From an uncultured Bacteroides sp. (GTDB lineage Bacteria; Bacteroidota; Bacteroidia; Bacteroidales; Bacteroidaceae): DNA of 64,000 nt. The notes under the pieces are model-generated. The model saw only the letters and a list, made by a program, of their open reading frames with translations, was not told where the DNA came from and ran no database searches. The number at the start of each line of letters is the position of its first letter. The first letter of the stretch is position 1. The translations under genes were made by a program, and so were the position numbers. Shown here in pieces: positions 38,983 to 46,890 of the stretch. Where the stretch lies: assembly GCF_963675905.1 (NCBI RefSeq), contig NZ_OY780936.1, forward strand, positions 2,241,946 through 2,305,945, given 5' to 3'.

Positions 38983-39435
38983 CTAAATTAATAAATTAAC
39001 CTCGTCCTTTATCTCTTGATAGCAGTTATCCATGTAACCTATCAATTTATAGAACAGAGTTTCTTTATCTAGATTTTCAGCCCAATCTTTTAGTACACCG
39101 AATCCAGCATTAGCATACTTCTCAGCGAGTGCATATACCTCGTCACGATTACAAATTTCGTCAATCTGTTCAGTATTGTCCTTCAAATTTTCGTCAAAGT
39201 ATAGGCACGATAGGAGCGCTTCGTAATTGCCAAGATACTCAGCACGGACAAATGAGTCAACTGTTTGAGGGGCAGATGGTTCTTTCCCTTCCATCTTAGC
39301 TATCGCTATTGCGAAGCTATACAAGTCTGCGCGTGTGGCGGCATTCTTGTGAAGCTGGAAATACTTGCTTTTCTCCAAATCTGCTATAAAGCCGTTATCG
39401 TAAGCCTTTGCTATGTTTAATGCTACTTTTGCCAT
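38983..39435 (-). CDS. 150-aa protein in the dndE position of a DndD operon
   Basis: Mostly helical small protein (AKVALNIAKAYDNGFIADLE, TRADLYSFAIAIAKMEGKE, FYKLIGYMDNCYQEI). It follows the DndD-family gene by 6 nt, the place DndE occupies in DNA phosphorothioation operons. A stretch ATRADLYSFAIAIAK could correspond to DndE's RIALALSL-type helix, but I cannot claim homology. Last gene of the seven-gene operon. Confidence 0.6.
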   Translation of the reverse strand: MAKVALNIAKAYDNGFIADLEKSKYFQLHKNAATRADLYSFAIAIAKMEGKEPSAPQTVDSFVRAEYLGNYEALLSCLYFDENLKDNTEQIDEICNRDEVYALAEKYANAGFGVLKDWAENLDKETLFYKLIGYMDNCYQEIKDEVNLLI

Positions 39436-39441
39436 AATTAA

Positions 39442-41421
39442 TTACTTTATTACAGTTACACTATCTTCAAATGACAATTTAGTAAATGTGCTATACTGGT
39501 TTTGCAAAGCTCCACTAACCTTTTCGTCAAATTCAGTAGGAGTGAATGTAAGAATCACCTGCTTAGACTTTGCAATCTCGCAGAGAGTATTGATAAAGTT
39601 TATGCGGTTCTCATCATCAACACGTCCAATAGGAGTATCAATAAACAACAATGAATCGTGCATAGACACCTTCTGCAAAGCAAGCGTAAACGAAAGTGCA
39701 AGCAATGCACGTTCGGCTGCACTACATGAGCCCAATGTCTGTGAACCATAATTATCAAGCAAACGGAAAGTATAGTCTTCGAGTATCTCTACTTTTGAGA
39801 ACGCATCTTTCTTCCAAAGAAGTTTTGAGAAAGTATCAAAAGTTTCATTCTCCATCTCGTTACGACTCTCTTCAAGTAACTCAAGACGTGTCTCCTTGAG
39901 AATATTACGACACTTCTTGCAGTATTCTGCTTGTTCGCTGATTCTCTCAAGTTGCTTATTCTTATCTATGAGTGATTTCAGTTTCTTATTCTGATTCACA
40001 TACTTAGTATTAAGTTCATTTCTATGAGCCTCTTCTACACCCTTCTTCGCTACAATCTTATCGCGTTCAGCCTTGAATAACTTCTTCTGTTCAATGGCTT
40101 TGGTAATAGCCTCTGTATTAGGAATGTTCATCAAGTAAGTATTGAGTTGCTTCTCCTCGTCAAGATAATCATCATATTGCTTGCTCAAAGAATTGATTTC
40201 ATTCATCATAGCCACACGTTTGTCTTGGTAGTTGGCAATCTTTGCTAGATACTGACGAAGGAATACAACAGCCTTATTAAGAAGAGCCGATGTTTCAGAA
40301 GATACCTCCAACTCCTTTTTCAACTCATCAATAAAGTTGAATGAATGGTCACTCAATGGCTGGTCGCACACACAACAATGCTTATGATGCTCAATTGAGT
40401 CAAGCAAAAACTTATCAATACGCGGAGGAAGTTTTCCATGCTTATCTTGCTCCTGTATGTACTTATATAGGCTTTTGATTGCAGGATACATAGCAAAGCA
40501 CTGTAAATACTCGCGTACGAATACCATCATTTGGTCTTTCTTCTGATCTATAGTAACCTTAAGGTTGTCAATCAATGTTTCTACTTCTTTGAGACGAGCT
40601 GTTTTCTCTGAAACATGTATATGGCCGCTTATGGTATTGTCGAGTTCTGCAATCTCATCATCACACTTATGTATCTGTGTTGTAAAAGTATCAACAGCTG
40701 CAGTAGATGTGTCAATAGCCGACTGAATGTTATCCAAATCCTTTTGAGCTGTAGCAATATCCCTCACTGAGGAATTTGCGATCTGAGGATTTAGAACACC
40801 AGTCAAGTAATTATTGAAGGCAGTTTCTGCTTTCTCTATTATTTTTGCTTGAGTAAGTTCCTCAATACCATTCTTTACATTTTCAAGCTGACCTGCTTTG
40901 AAATAATCCTCCAAATGTTCACCGTCAAAGAAGATGTATTCATGAATCTCTTCAGGTACATTCTTTTTTACCAAAGATAGTGTTTCCTCTTCTGAATCTA
41001 CAGAGTTCCACTCTCCATCTTTGAAATGCATGATAGAAAATTCTGTGCTAACTGGTACCACTGCCTCGTTTGTTACATTGAACTTACCTACACGCTGAAA
41101 TCTAACTTTCTCTGCTGAGTCGTCTGAAGTAAACAATATTCTGACAAAAGCATCGCCTATAGCACTACCACCATCAACAAGATGTTCACGTATTTCTTGA
41201 ACCTGTAAGTTGTTAAGAATCGGACTCGCAGTATATTTGTTACCTAGGTGCATCTCCGAATCGTAGAGGCACCAAGTTATGGCATTGAGCACATTTGTTT
41301 TACCTACACCATTCTTGGCATAGATTATATGTAGGTCATTCTGTTCTGCAGCACATGAAAACTTAAATTGCAGATTTCTGTACTGTCGGAAATTCTGAAT
41401 ATCTATACTCTCTATTCGCAT
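39442..41421 (-). CDS. DndD-family SMC-like ATPase
   Basis: 659-aa SMC/RecF-type ATPase of the DndD family. Walker A is AKNGVGKTN (residues 35-43). A long coiled-coil middle carries a zinc-hook pair HCCVCDQ (C349, C352) and another C501-x2-C504. The ABC signature region is LGSCSAAERALLALSF (563-578), and Walker B is LLFIDTPIGRVDDENR (D595). In Dnd systems this ATPase drives the DNA-modification step or nicks DNA. The canonical partners DndA, DndB and DndC are absent. Instead a radical-SAM protein and a PLD-helicase fusion precede it. It starts 5 nt after a 49-aa gene. Confidence 0.88.
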   Translation of the reverse strand: MRIESIDIQNFRQYRNLQFKFSCAAEQNDLHIIYAKNGVGKTNVLNAITWCLYDSEMHLGNKYTASPILNNLQVQEIREHLVDGGSAIGDAFVRILFTSDDSAEKVRFQRVGKFNVTNEAVVPVSTEFSIMHFKDGEWNSVDSEEETLSLVKKNVPEEIHEYIFFDGEHLEDYFKAGQLENVKNGIEELTQAKIIEKAETAFNNYLTGVLNPQIANSSVRDIATAQKDLDNIQSAIDTSTAAVDTFTTQIHKCDDEIAELDNTISGHIHVSEKTARLKEVETLIDNLKVTIDQKKDQMMVFVREYLQCFAMYPAIKSLYKYIQEQDKHGKLPPRIDKFLLDSIEHHKHCCVCDQPLSDHSFNFIDELKKELEVSSETSALLNKAVVFLRQYLAKIANYQDKRVAMMNEINSLSKQYDDYLDEEKQLNTYLMNIPNTEAITKAIEQKKLFKAERDKIVAKKGVEEAHRNELNTKYVNQNKKLKSLIDKNKQLERISEQAEYCKKCRNILKETRLELLEESRNEMENETFDTFSKLLWKKDAFSKVEILEDYTFRLLDNYGSQTLGSCSAAERALLALSFTLALQKVSMHDSLLFIDTPIGRVDDENRINFINTLCEIAKSKQVILTFTPTEFDEKVSGALQNQYSTFTKLSFEDSVTVIK

Positions 41422-41425
41422 ACGG

Positions 41426-41575
41426 CTAAACTGATTTCATGATTTTTTCAATTATTCTCTTACCTTGACGACCCTCCTCAATACCAGAGAGCACATTCTC
41501 GATATTTTGTTTCATAGCGATATCAGACTTAGTCTTTTCCGCTATCTTTATGCGTATCTTTTTATTAATTGCCAT
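41426..41575 (-). CDS. 49-aa basic small protein
   Basis: Short frame (MAINKKIRIKIAEKTKSDIA, then QNIENVLSGIEEGRQGKRII) fitted exactly between the helicase stop (41577) and the DndD start (41421), leaving 1 and 4 nt. Basic and amphipathic. Its tight packing argues that it is translated. Function unknown; possibly a subunit that links helicase and ATPase. Confidence 0.65.
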   Translation of the reverse strand: MAINKKIRIKIAEKTKSDIAMKQNIENVLSGIEEGRQGKRIIEKIMKSV

Positions 41576-41576
41576 A

Positions 41577-43697
41577 CTAATCTAAAGTATTTATTATTTT
41601 TAGTGCATCTATTGAATTTATTGCATTCTCAGCTATTTCTCTAAGGCGAATTTGTTCCTTAGCTCTAATCTTACGTTCGAGTTCAGCCACATCATCATCG
41701 AGACCTGCTATTGTATCTACACATATGTCATATAGGTTCGCAAACTTTTTATCAGGTGCTTGTCTAATGATACGACCGATACGTTGAACATACTCGCGTG
41801 GATTAGTACTTGATGCCATTAGAATGCCTACATCAGCCGTTGGAATATCAATGCCTTCGTCCATACATTTTATTGCAACGAGAGCTTTATAGACTCCTGC
41901 TTTAAATTTGGCTATTATAGTTTCACGCTCAGACTTATTATTATATCTGCGTTCAGGCTTAGTGCCCTCTTTTTCAGTTAGCTTATGAGAGATAACACCT
42001 CGTTCATTTAATATACCTAAAACGCTCTGTATCTGCTGTGGAGAAACAAATATTATGAGATTTTGTATGCCACCTTTAGCATCTAGTTCATCCAAGATAC
42101 GTTCAAGTTCTTCATATTTGCTTTCTGCATTCTTAATAATATTTGCACGCTTCTCCATTAAGCGTTCAAGACGTAGAGCTGCATCAGCATCATGATCCTT
42201 CATTCGCCATATCTTACTTATACGATTTGAAACTGATTGGTACTCCTTCGTTTCATCACCATTAAGCCTAACTGTCGAAATAAGGTAGTTATAGTTAACA
42301 AGAAAGTGCTTCCCGGTCATGGGGTTATACTCTGTTAACGCATCTTTGATGGTAAACTCGAAGTTCGCATTGCCATAATAGTCTACAAGTCTTGCTGTTC
42401 CTGAATCATCAAACCAACGACTAGGAGTTGCACTCAAACCTATTCTATATTTATAAATATCTAATAGTGCATTTTGTAGCTTCCGTGCTCCAAGCCAATG
42501 AGTTTCGTCACCCACAAACAAAACTTCAGTGTCGGGGTGTAGACAGGTTGTAAAAGCTCCTATAAATTTCTCTGATGAAGCCGTAATATGTGTCGTGTAG
42601 AATACACAATGATCAGCTAGTCCAGCTCCATTTTTATATAATAACTTTGTCAGAAGTCCCTCCCAGTTAACTACAGAACCATCAACGACATCACTCTCAT
42701 CGAAGCATAAGCCCAGGGCATCTACCTCCTCTTTCCATTGCTTTGACAATGTATTTTGAGGTGTTGATATAATGGTAATTAACTTCTTTCGAGTTTGATT
42801 TAAGTACTTAATACCAGCAATGGCCGTACGTGTTTTTCCTGTACCTGTTGCCATTTCAAATAACAAACGGTAGCTATTTTCTTTCCATTTATTAAGTGCA
42901 TCAGCTTGGTAGAAAAACAATTTCTTGTCTTGTTTAAAATTAAAGTTCTTGAGTTTAAGTGTACGGTACTTCCTCAAAGAAATACTCTCAGTTTTGAAAT
43001 CTGAAGAGTAACGTACGATATCTGCCTTCACTGCACTTGGAAGATTGAATACCTTCACATTCTTACGCTCTCCGTTCCAAATTTCGTCAAAGCGCTGTTT
43101 GTCACGCAGATAATAATCATGTGATTCAGACCATTCTTTAAAAACTTTAAACTCTTCGTCGTTGTTTACCCATGCTGCGGCAGTCTCGTTTATTGAGCCA
43201 CTAAATGAAAGTTCATTGCCGTCTTTATCACGTAGTATGCCAACCTTCTGGTGAAACAATCCTTTTTCCGAGATTGTTTCGTTATCACAGATCGAGCCAT
43301 CTTCATTGAAAACGATGGCAAGCTTCATTTCCAGTAAGCCATTTGCCAACATCCATCCAAGGGCCTTTACATGATTTTTTTCAAACTCTACCTCTAGGTT
43401 GTCTTTATCAATACCAAAATCTCTAAGAGTGAGTTCGCTACTGTCTTCAGCTATTTTTTTGATGACTTCAAGGTCGTCGCTATTCAAACGAGGGCTTGTA
43501 ATGAGTCGCATCTTTCCACCATTCTGAATAAAGTCAGAAAGCCCACGAGCTGCAACAGCCATGGACGAAGATGCAAAGAAACCAGCAATGCGGTCATAGA
43601 GGACTGATGCACCTAAAACAGGAACATAATAGTCCTCTATGATATCGTCAACACCCGACTCATAGCAAGGTTTGATATTTAGCTCCTTAAAGTTCAT
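41577..43697 (-). CDS. PLD-like nuclease / SF2 helicase fusion
   Basis: 706-aa protein. Residues about 1-215 are a phospholipase-D-like nuclease domain with one HKD-type motif, FHQKVGILRDKDGNELSFSG (H149, K151) followed by SINETAAAW. Residues about 260-700 are an SF2 helicase: Walker A MATGTGKT (282-289), DETH box in VGDETHWLG, SATPS motif, and motif VI YVQRIGRIIRQ. It resembles restriction-type helicases such as those in Mokosh or DISARM-like contexts, but with other partners. Overlaps the upstream radical-SAM gene by 11 nt. Probably the DNA-degrading or remodelling arm of the operon. Confidence 0.85.
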   Translation of the reverse strand: MNFKELNIKPCYESGVDDIIEDYYVPVLGASVLYDRIAGFFASSSMAVAARGLSDFIQNGGKMRLITSPRLNSDDLEVIKKIAEDSSELTLRDFGIDKDNLEVEFEKNHVKALGWMLANGLLEMKLAIVFNEDGSICDNETISEKGLFHQKVGILRDKDGNELSFSGSINETAAAWVNNDEEFKVFKEWSESHDYYLRDKQRFDEIWNGERKNVKVFNLPSAVKADIVRYSSDFKTESISLRKYRTLKLKNFNFKQDKKLFFYQADALNKWKENSYRLLFEMATGTGKTRTAIAGIKYLNQTRKKLITIISTPQNTLSKQWKEEVDALGLCFDESDVVDGSVVNWEGLLTKLLYKNGAGLADHCVFYTTHITASSEKFIGAFTTCLHPDTEVLFVGDETHWLGARKLQNALLDIYKYRIGLSATPSRWFDDSGTARLVDYYGNANFEFTIKDALTEYNPMTGKHFLVNYNYLISTVRLNGDETKEYQSVSNRISKIWRMKDHDADAALRLERLMEKRANIIKNAESKYEELERILDELDAKGGIQNLIIFVSPQQIQSVLGILNERGVISHKLTEKEGTKPERRYNNKSERETIIAKFKAGVYKALVAIKCMDEGIDIPTADVGILMASSTNPREYVQRIGRIIRQAPDKKFANLYDICVDTIAGLDDDVAELERKIRAKEQIRLREIAENAINSIDALKIINTLD

Positions 43698-45813
43698 AAT
43701 CTATAGACTCTTTTGCCGTTTCAATTATGAGATTAACGTTAGGACGTCTTCTAACTTGAGTTGTCTTCGATAGAATGGACAATATCTCTTCGCGTGTTTC
43801 ATCTGTAGCTCCCGCCATAAAATAATTCTGAACGTAAGGGATATACAGACATAGTTTTGGAATAATAGCCTTCATATCTCGCTCCTTTAGTTTTATAAAG
43901 TTTGATCCCAATGCATTTGCATTTGCTCTGCATTTTGCGAATCTACACAATCCTAATTGAGCAGCTGTCTTCATATGGTTTTCGCCATATTTTTTATCAG
44001 CAACCTCTTTGCGTTTATCCGAACGAAGCATATAGCCCATCTGATTATAGTCAACATCTGTCTTGCCACAATTAGCGAGTAAGTATGGAACACTATAATA
44101 TGCGTCCTTGAAGTCACTAAACTGTGATGGGTCAGCCTTTGTTATTTCGTATGGCTTAAAGTCATCTTTGATAATTTCAAGTATCTCACTACACTTATAT
44201 TTCTTCAGCACTTCGAGCAGAAGCTTACTCTTATTATCATCTTCAAGCAAACTATCATCTGCATGAGTAAAGAATGCCTTTAACAGAACACGCTCATTTA
44301 TTGGATTATCAATAACGTCATTCCAATACGCTTCATCCATTGTGTACTTATTTTCATCCATAACAATTTCAGTATCTCGTTCCCAAAGTGTAGAATCAAT
44401 CATCTGTTTAAATGATAGATTGAAGAAACTCAAGAAGATCTCTTTATGCTCTTTAAATCTGTTTAGAAAGTCAAAAATAGACTTCAATGGAGTCGTCATA
44501 GTTACGTCGTTATAGTAACCATTATTGTAATCCCCCATGAATTCTTCGTATGTTTTTAGTCTATCATGCTTAATGCCAAGAGTATGTTCCTCCCAATATG
44601 TCTGATTTTTATAGCAGAATTGCCAAAATGATAGACTTCGATAGAATCCTGGCTGATTACACCATCTAGCTATCTGTACATAAATATTTGGCATAGGAGC
44701 TTTCTTATAATCTTCATGACGCATGATGTAACCAAGGCATCCATAGCGCATCAGTACTGTAATACGCATGAATATCTCTGCAATGTCAAGCTGGAATCTC
44801 TTATCATCGTGTGGTGTTTGTTGGAATCCACAAAAGACATAAAACTTTGTTTCTCTCTTTGGACAATAGAACTTCCAAATCTTCAATGCTTTTTCGATAA
44901 GTTTTCTATCAAACCAGTTATCAAAGGCAAAGATAAAGTCCCCATGATAGTTTGCACTAGCCAATTTCTTCGCCATATCTTCGCCTCGTTTATTTTGAGC
45001 AAGAAGACGTTCGTCTAGGCCTTGTCTGAATTGGAAAGGCCTGCCTGTTGCAATCAGTTCATCAAGCAAAGGTTCCCAATAAGGTGATGCCAAAAAATTA
45101 TCATCCCAAAGATAAATGAAAGGTCTCTTCAACTTTCCATTTTCATCTCGTTCCTCGTCAAGGAAGTCTTTAAGGTTAGAATATGGCATTACCTTACGCT
45201 CAAGTTTGTTTACGCAAAACGGACATTTACGAAAACAACCGCGAGTAAGGAAACCGATAGAATATTCTTTATAATCCTTGTAGTATGAAGCTGATGATTT
45301 TATGTTCTCCATTATACCCACAAACTCATCATAAAGATGATATTCAGGCATCTGGGTACGCATATCTATACCTTGTGTTCCCAATTTATTAGTAAAGATA
45401 TTGAAAAATTCATCTTTTTCCAATCTTTCCATATCTTCTGCACGTTTCTCGGCAAAACCTTGTTCTACCGAGAGATTCGCATAGCTTCCCGTTCCACCAA
45501 TACGTACACGTTTTTTTAGTTTTTTATCGGATATAAGAACAGAAAGAAGCAAAGGTGGATCGTCATAGGTAAATGAGAATACAACTGAAACATAGATATG
45601 ATCAAGTTGCATCAAATCCTCAAACTTACTTTCGTTTGTAAGCAATTCATATGTACTCACCTCATCTTGATTTATGGCGTCACTCTTTCGTACAAAGCCA
45701 TTGTCGCGAAAGAAACCAGCTATCTTCAGTAAGGCAAGATTTGGGTGACGCGTACCATTGCAAAGTAAGTCCGCATCAACTAATCCTATTTTATATATTT
45801 TCTTTTTAGCCAT
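43687..45813 (-). CDS. Radical-SAM protein, B12-binding-like N-terminus
   Basis: 708-aa protein. The [4Fe-4S] motif is C193-FRK-C197-PF-C200 within FLTRGCFRKCPFCVNK. The preceding part (IGLVDADLL, HPNLALLKIAGFF, RVRIGGTGSYANLS) resembles the B12-binding radical-SAM family found in phage and metagenome genomes. So do the later IYLWDDNFLASPYWEPLLDE and FRQGLDERLLA. The C-terminal ~300 residues are unfamiliar and include C-rich GLCRFAKCRANA. Its place at the head of a DndD/helicase operon suggests modification of DNA or of a nucleotide precursor; that is inference. It overlaps both neighbours (8 and 11 nt). Confidence 0.82.
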   Translation of the reverse strand: MAKKKIYKIGLVDADLLCNGTRHPNLALLKIAGFFRDNGFVRKSDAINQDEVSTYELLTNESKFEDLMQLDHIYVSVVFSFTYDDPPLLLSVLISDKKLKKRVRIGGTGSYANLSVEQGFAEKRAEDMERLEKDEFFNIFTNKLGTQGIDMRTQMPEYHLYDEFVGIMENIKSSASYYKDYKEYSIGFLTRGCFRKCPFCVNKLERKVMPYSNLKDFLDEERDENGKLKRPFIYLWDDNFLASPYWEPLLDELIATGRPFQFRQGLDERLLAQNKRGEDMAKKLASANYHGDFIFAFDNWFDRKLIEKALKIWKFYCPKRETKFYVFCGFQQTPHDDKRFQLDIAEIFMRITVLMRYGCLGYIMRHEDYKKAPMPNIYVQIARWCNQPGFYRSLSFWQFCYKNQTYWEEHTLGIKHDRLKTYEEFMGDYNNGYYNDVTMTTPLKSIFDFLNRFKEHKEIFLSFFNLSFKQMIDSTLWERDTEIVMDENKYTMDEAYWNDVIDNPINERVLLKAFFTHADDSLLEDDNKSKLLLEVLKKYKCSEILEIIKDDFKPYEITKADPSQFSDFKDAYYSVPYLLANCGKTDVDYNQMGYMLRSDKRKEVADKKYGENHMKTAAQLGLCRFAKCRANANALGSNFIKLKERDMKAIIPKLCLYIPYVQNYFMAGATDETREEILSILSKTTQVRRRPNVNLIIETAKESIDYEL

Positions 45814-46120
45814 ATATTATATTGCTGTAATCCACTTTGGGTAAACAAATCAATACGTCATAATCCGCTAATAGGAGAATGTCGTTTTCATTTGACCACC
45901 CAGCTAATTCTTCATAACCTTCATCAATAGCAAATTCACGTCTGACAACACGTACGCATGGAGACTCAGAAACAACCTTCTTTATGAATGGTAGAGTTTC
46001 TTCATCCGCCACACTTAGCAATTCATCTTCTTGATACACCACCTCACGTTCTTTAAAACGCGTGACAATCTGGCGTATTTGGAATTTGGTTAATTCAAAA
46101 TTGTTATTATTTTGCAGCAT
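45806..46120 (-). CDS. 104-aa hypothetical protein of the radical-SAM/DndD operon
   Basis: Unknown function. It begins with a helical, charged part (FELTKFQIRQIVTRFKEREV) followed by alternating strands (SPCVRVVRREFAI, DILLLADYDVLICLP). Overlaps the XRE gene by 14 nt and the radical-SAM gene by 8 nt, so it is coupled to both. No domain recognised. Confidence 0.6.
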   Translation of the reverse strand: MLQNNNNFELTKFQIRQIVTRFKEREVVYQEDELLSVADEETLPFIKKVVSESPCVRVVRREFAIDEGYEELAGWSNENDILLLADYDVLICLPKVDYSNIIYG

Positions 46121-46367
46121 AATGTTCCTTTATCATATCATACGGATTCATAACATCCAGTTCCATATTACTATTTAAGAGTGCTCTTACATCTGTGTTT
46201 AGAGCATCAGCGATTACGAATAACTGCTCGATAGATGGCTGCATTTTATTGTTCGCCCACCTACAAACAGTAGCTTCAGTTTTCCCAATTTTCAAAGCAA
46301 GCCATTTATTAGTAAGCCGCTTTTCAGCAAGGACTACTTTTATTCGATTGAACACTTTTCTCTCCAT
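46107..46367 (-). CDS. XRE-family transcriptional regulator
   Basis: 86-aa DNA-binding protein with an XRE helix-turn-helix (LTNKWLALKIGKTEATVCRW, then MQPSIEQLFVIADALNTDV). I chose ATG 46365-46367 (MERKVFNRIK); an in-frame longer start would place the predicted -7 element inside the leader-proximal region. First gene of the operon, probably its autoregulator, which is typical of defence cassettes that must stay quiet until needed. Confidence 0.85.
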   Translation of the reverse strand: MERKVFNRIKVVLAEKRLTNKWLALKIGKTEATVCRWANNKMQPSIEQLFVIADALNTDVRALLNSNMELDVMNPYDMIKEHYAAK

Positions 46368-46394
46368 AAATAAAATTATTATACTATTACATCG

Positions 46395-46402
46395 CAAAAT
46401 TA
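46395..46402 (-). promoter_or_regulatory. Putative -7 element of the radical-SAM/DndD operon
   Basis: TAATTTTG on the minus strand matches TAnnTTTG and lies 28 nt upstream of the XRE start. The surrounding TTAATTTGTTAA is palindromic and could be the regulator's site. No clear -33 at standard spacing. Confidence 0.5.
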
Positions 46403-46855
46403 ACAAATTAAGTCAAGATTCGTGCAGAAATGGAAAGAAATCTACGAAAACAGGACGTAAATAGCCTCGTTTTTGCTGTATTTTATGTTCTACTACACAA
46501 AATTTAGCGAAAACTCATTGAAATTAAACTGAGAATACAACTCGTTTCGTAAGGAGGGGATATCGTTTTCTTATTTTCATTTTAATAAATAATTATTCAA
46601 TACTCAATAATAAATATTTAGCTCAGACTAAAAATACAAATATAGCTACATATTTTAATTTAATAAGAACAAATGCATACACATTTATAGAAAAAAATTA
46701 ATTCATAAATAAAGAGTAATAATAGCCCCCCCGAGCGAAACAATCCCCACCCTCAAAAAATCTCCCGCCAATAAATAAAAAAACAACTAGACATTTCAAC
46801 CAATACAACCTTATATATTTTCAAAACATATAGTATAAATTTTGAGAAATAAAGT
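46403..46855. other. Divergent intergenic region
   Basis: About 450 bp, very AT-rich apart from a short run of seven C near 46727-46733, between the minus-strand operon and the plus-strand helicase-like gene. No gene or structured RNA recognised. Confidence 0.5.
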
Positions 46856-46863
46856 TACCTTTG
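46856..46863 (+). promoter_or_regulatory. -7 element of the helicase-like gene
   Basis: TACCTTTG, exact match to TAnnTTTG, 27 nt before ATG 46891. It supports that start rather than the TTG that lies within the element itself. Confidence 0.7.
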
Positions 46864-46890
46864 CGCCCTTTATTAACCAAAATAAATTTA

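Noticed and set aside
38983-46367. Canonical Dnd phosphorothioation system
   Set aside because: Only the DndD family is clear. There is no DndC PAPS-reductase-like gene, no cysteine desulfurase and no DndB.
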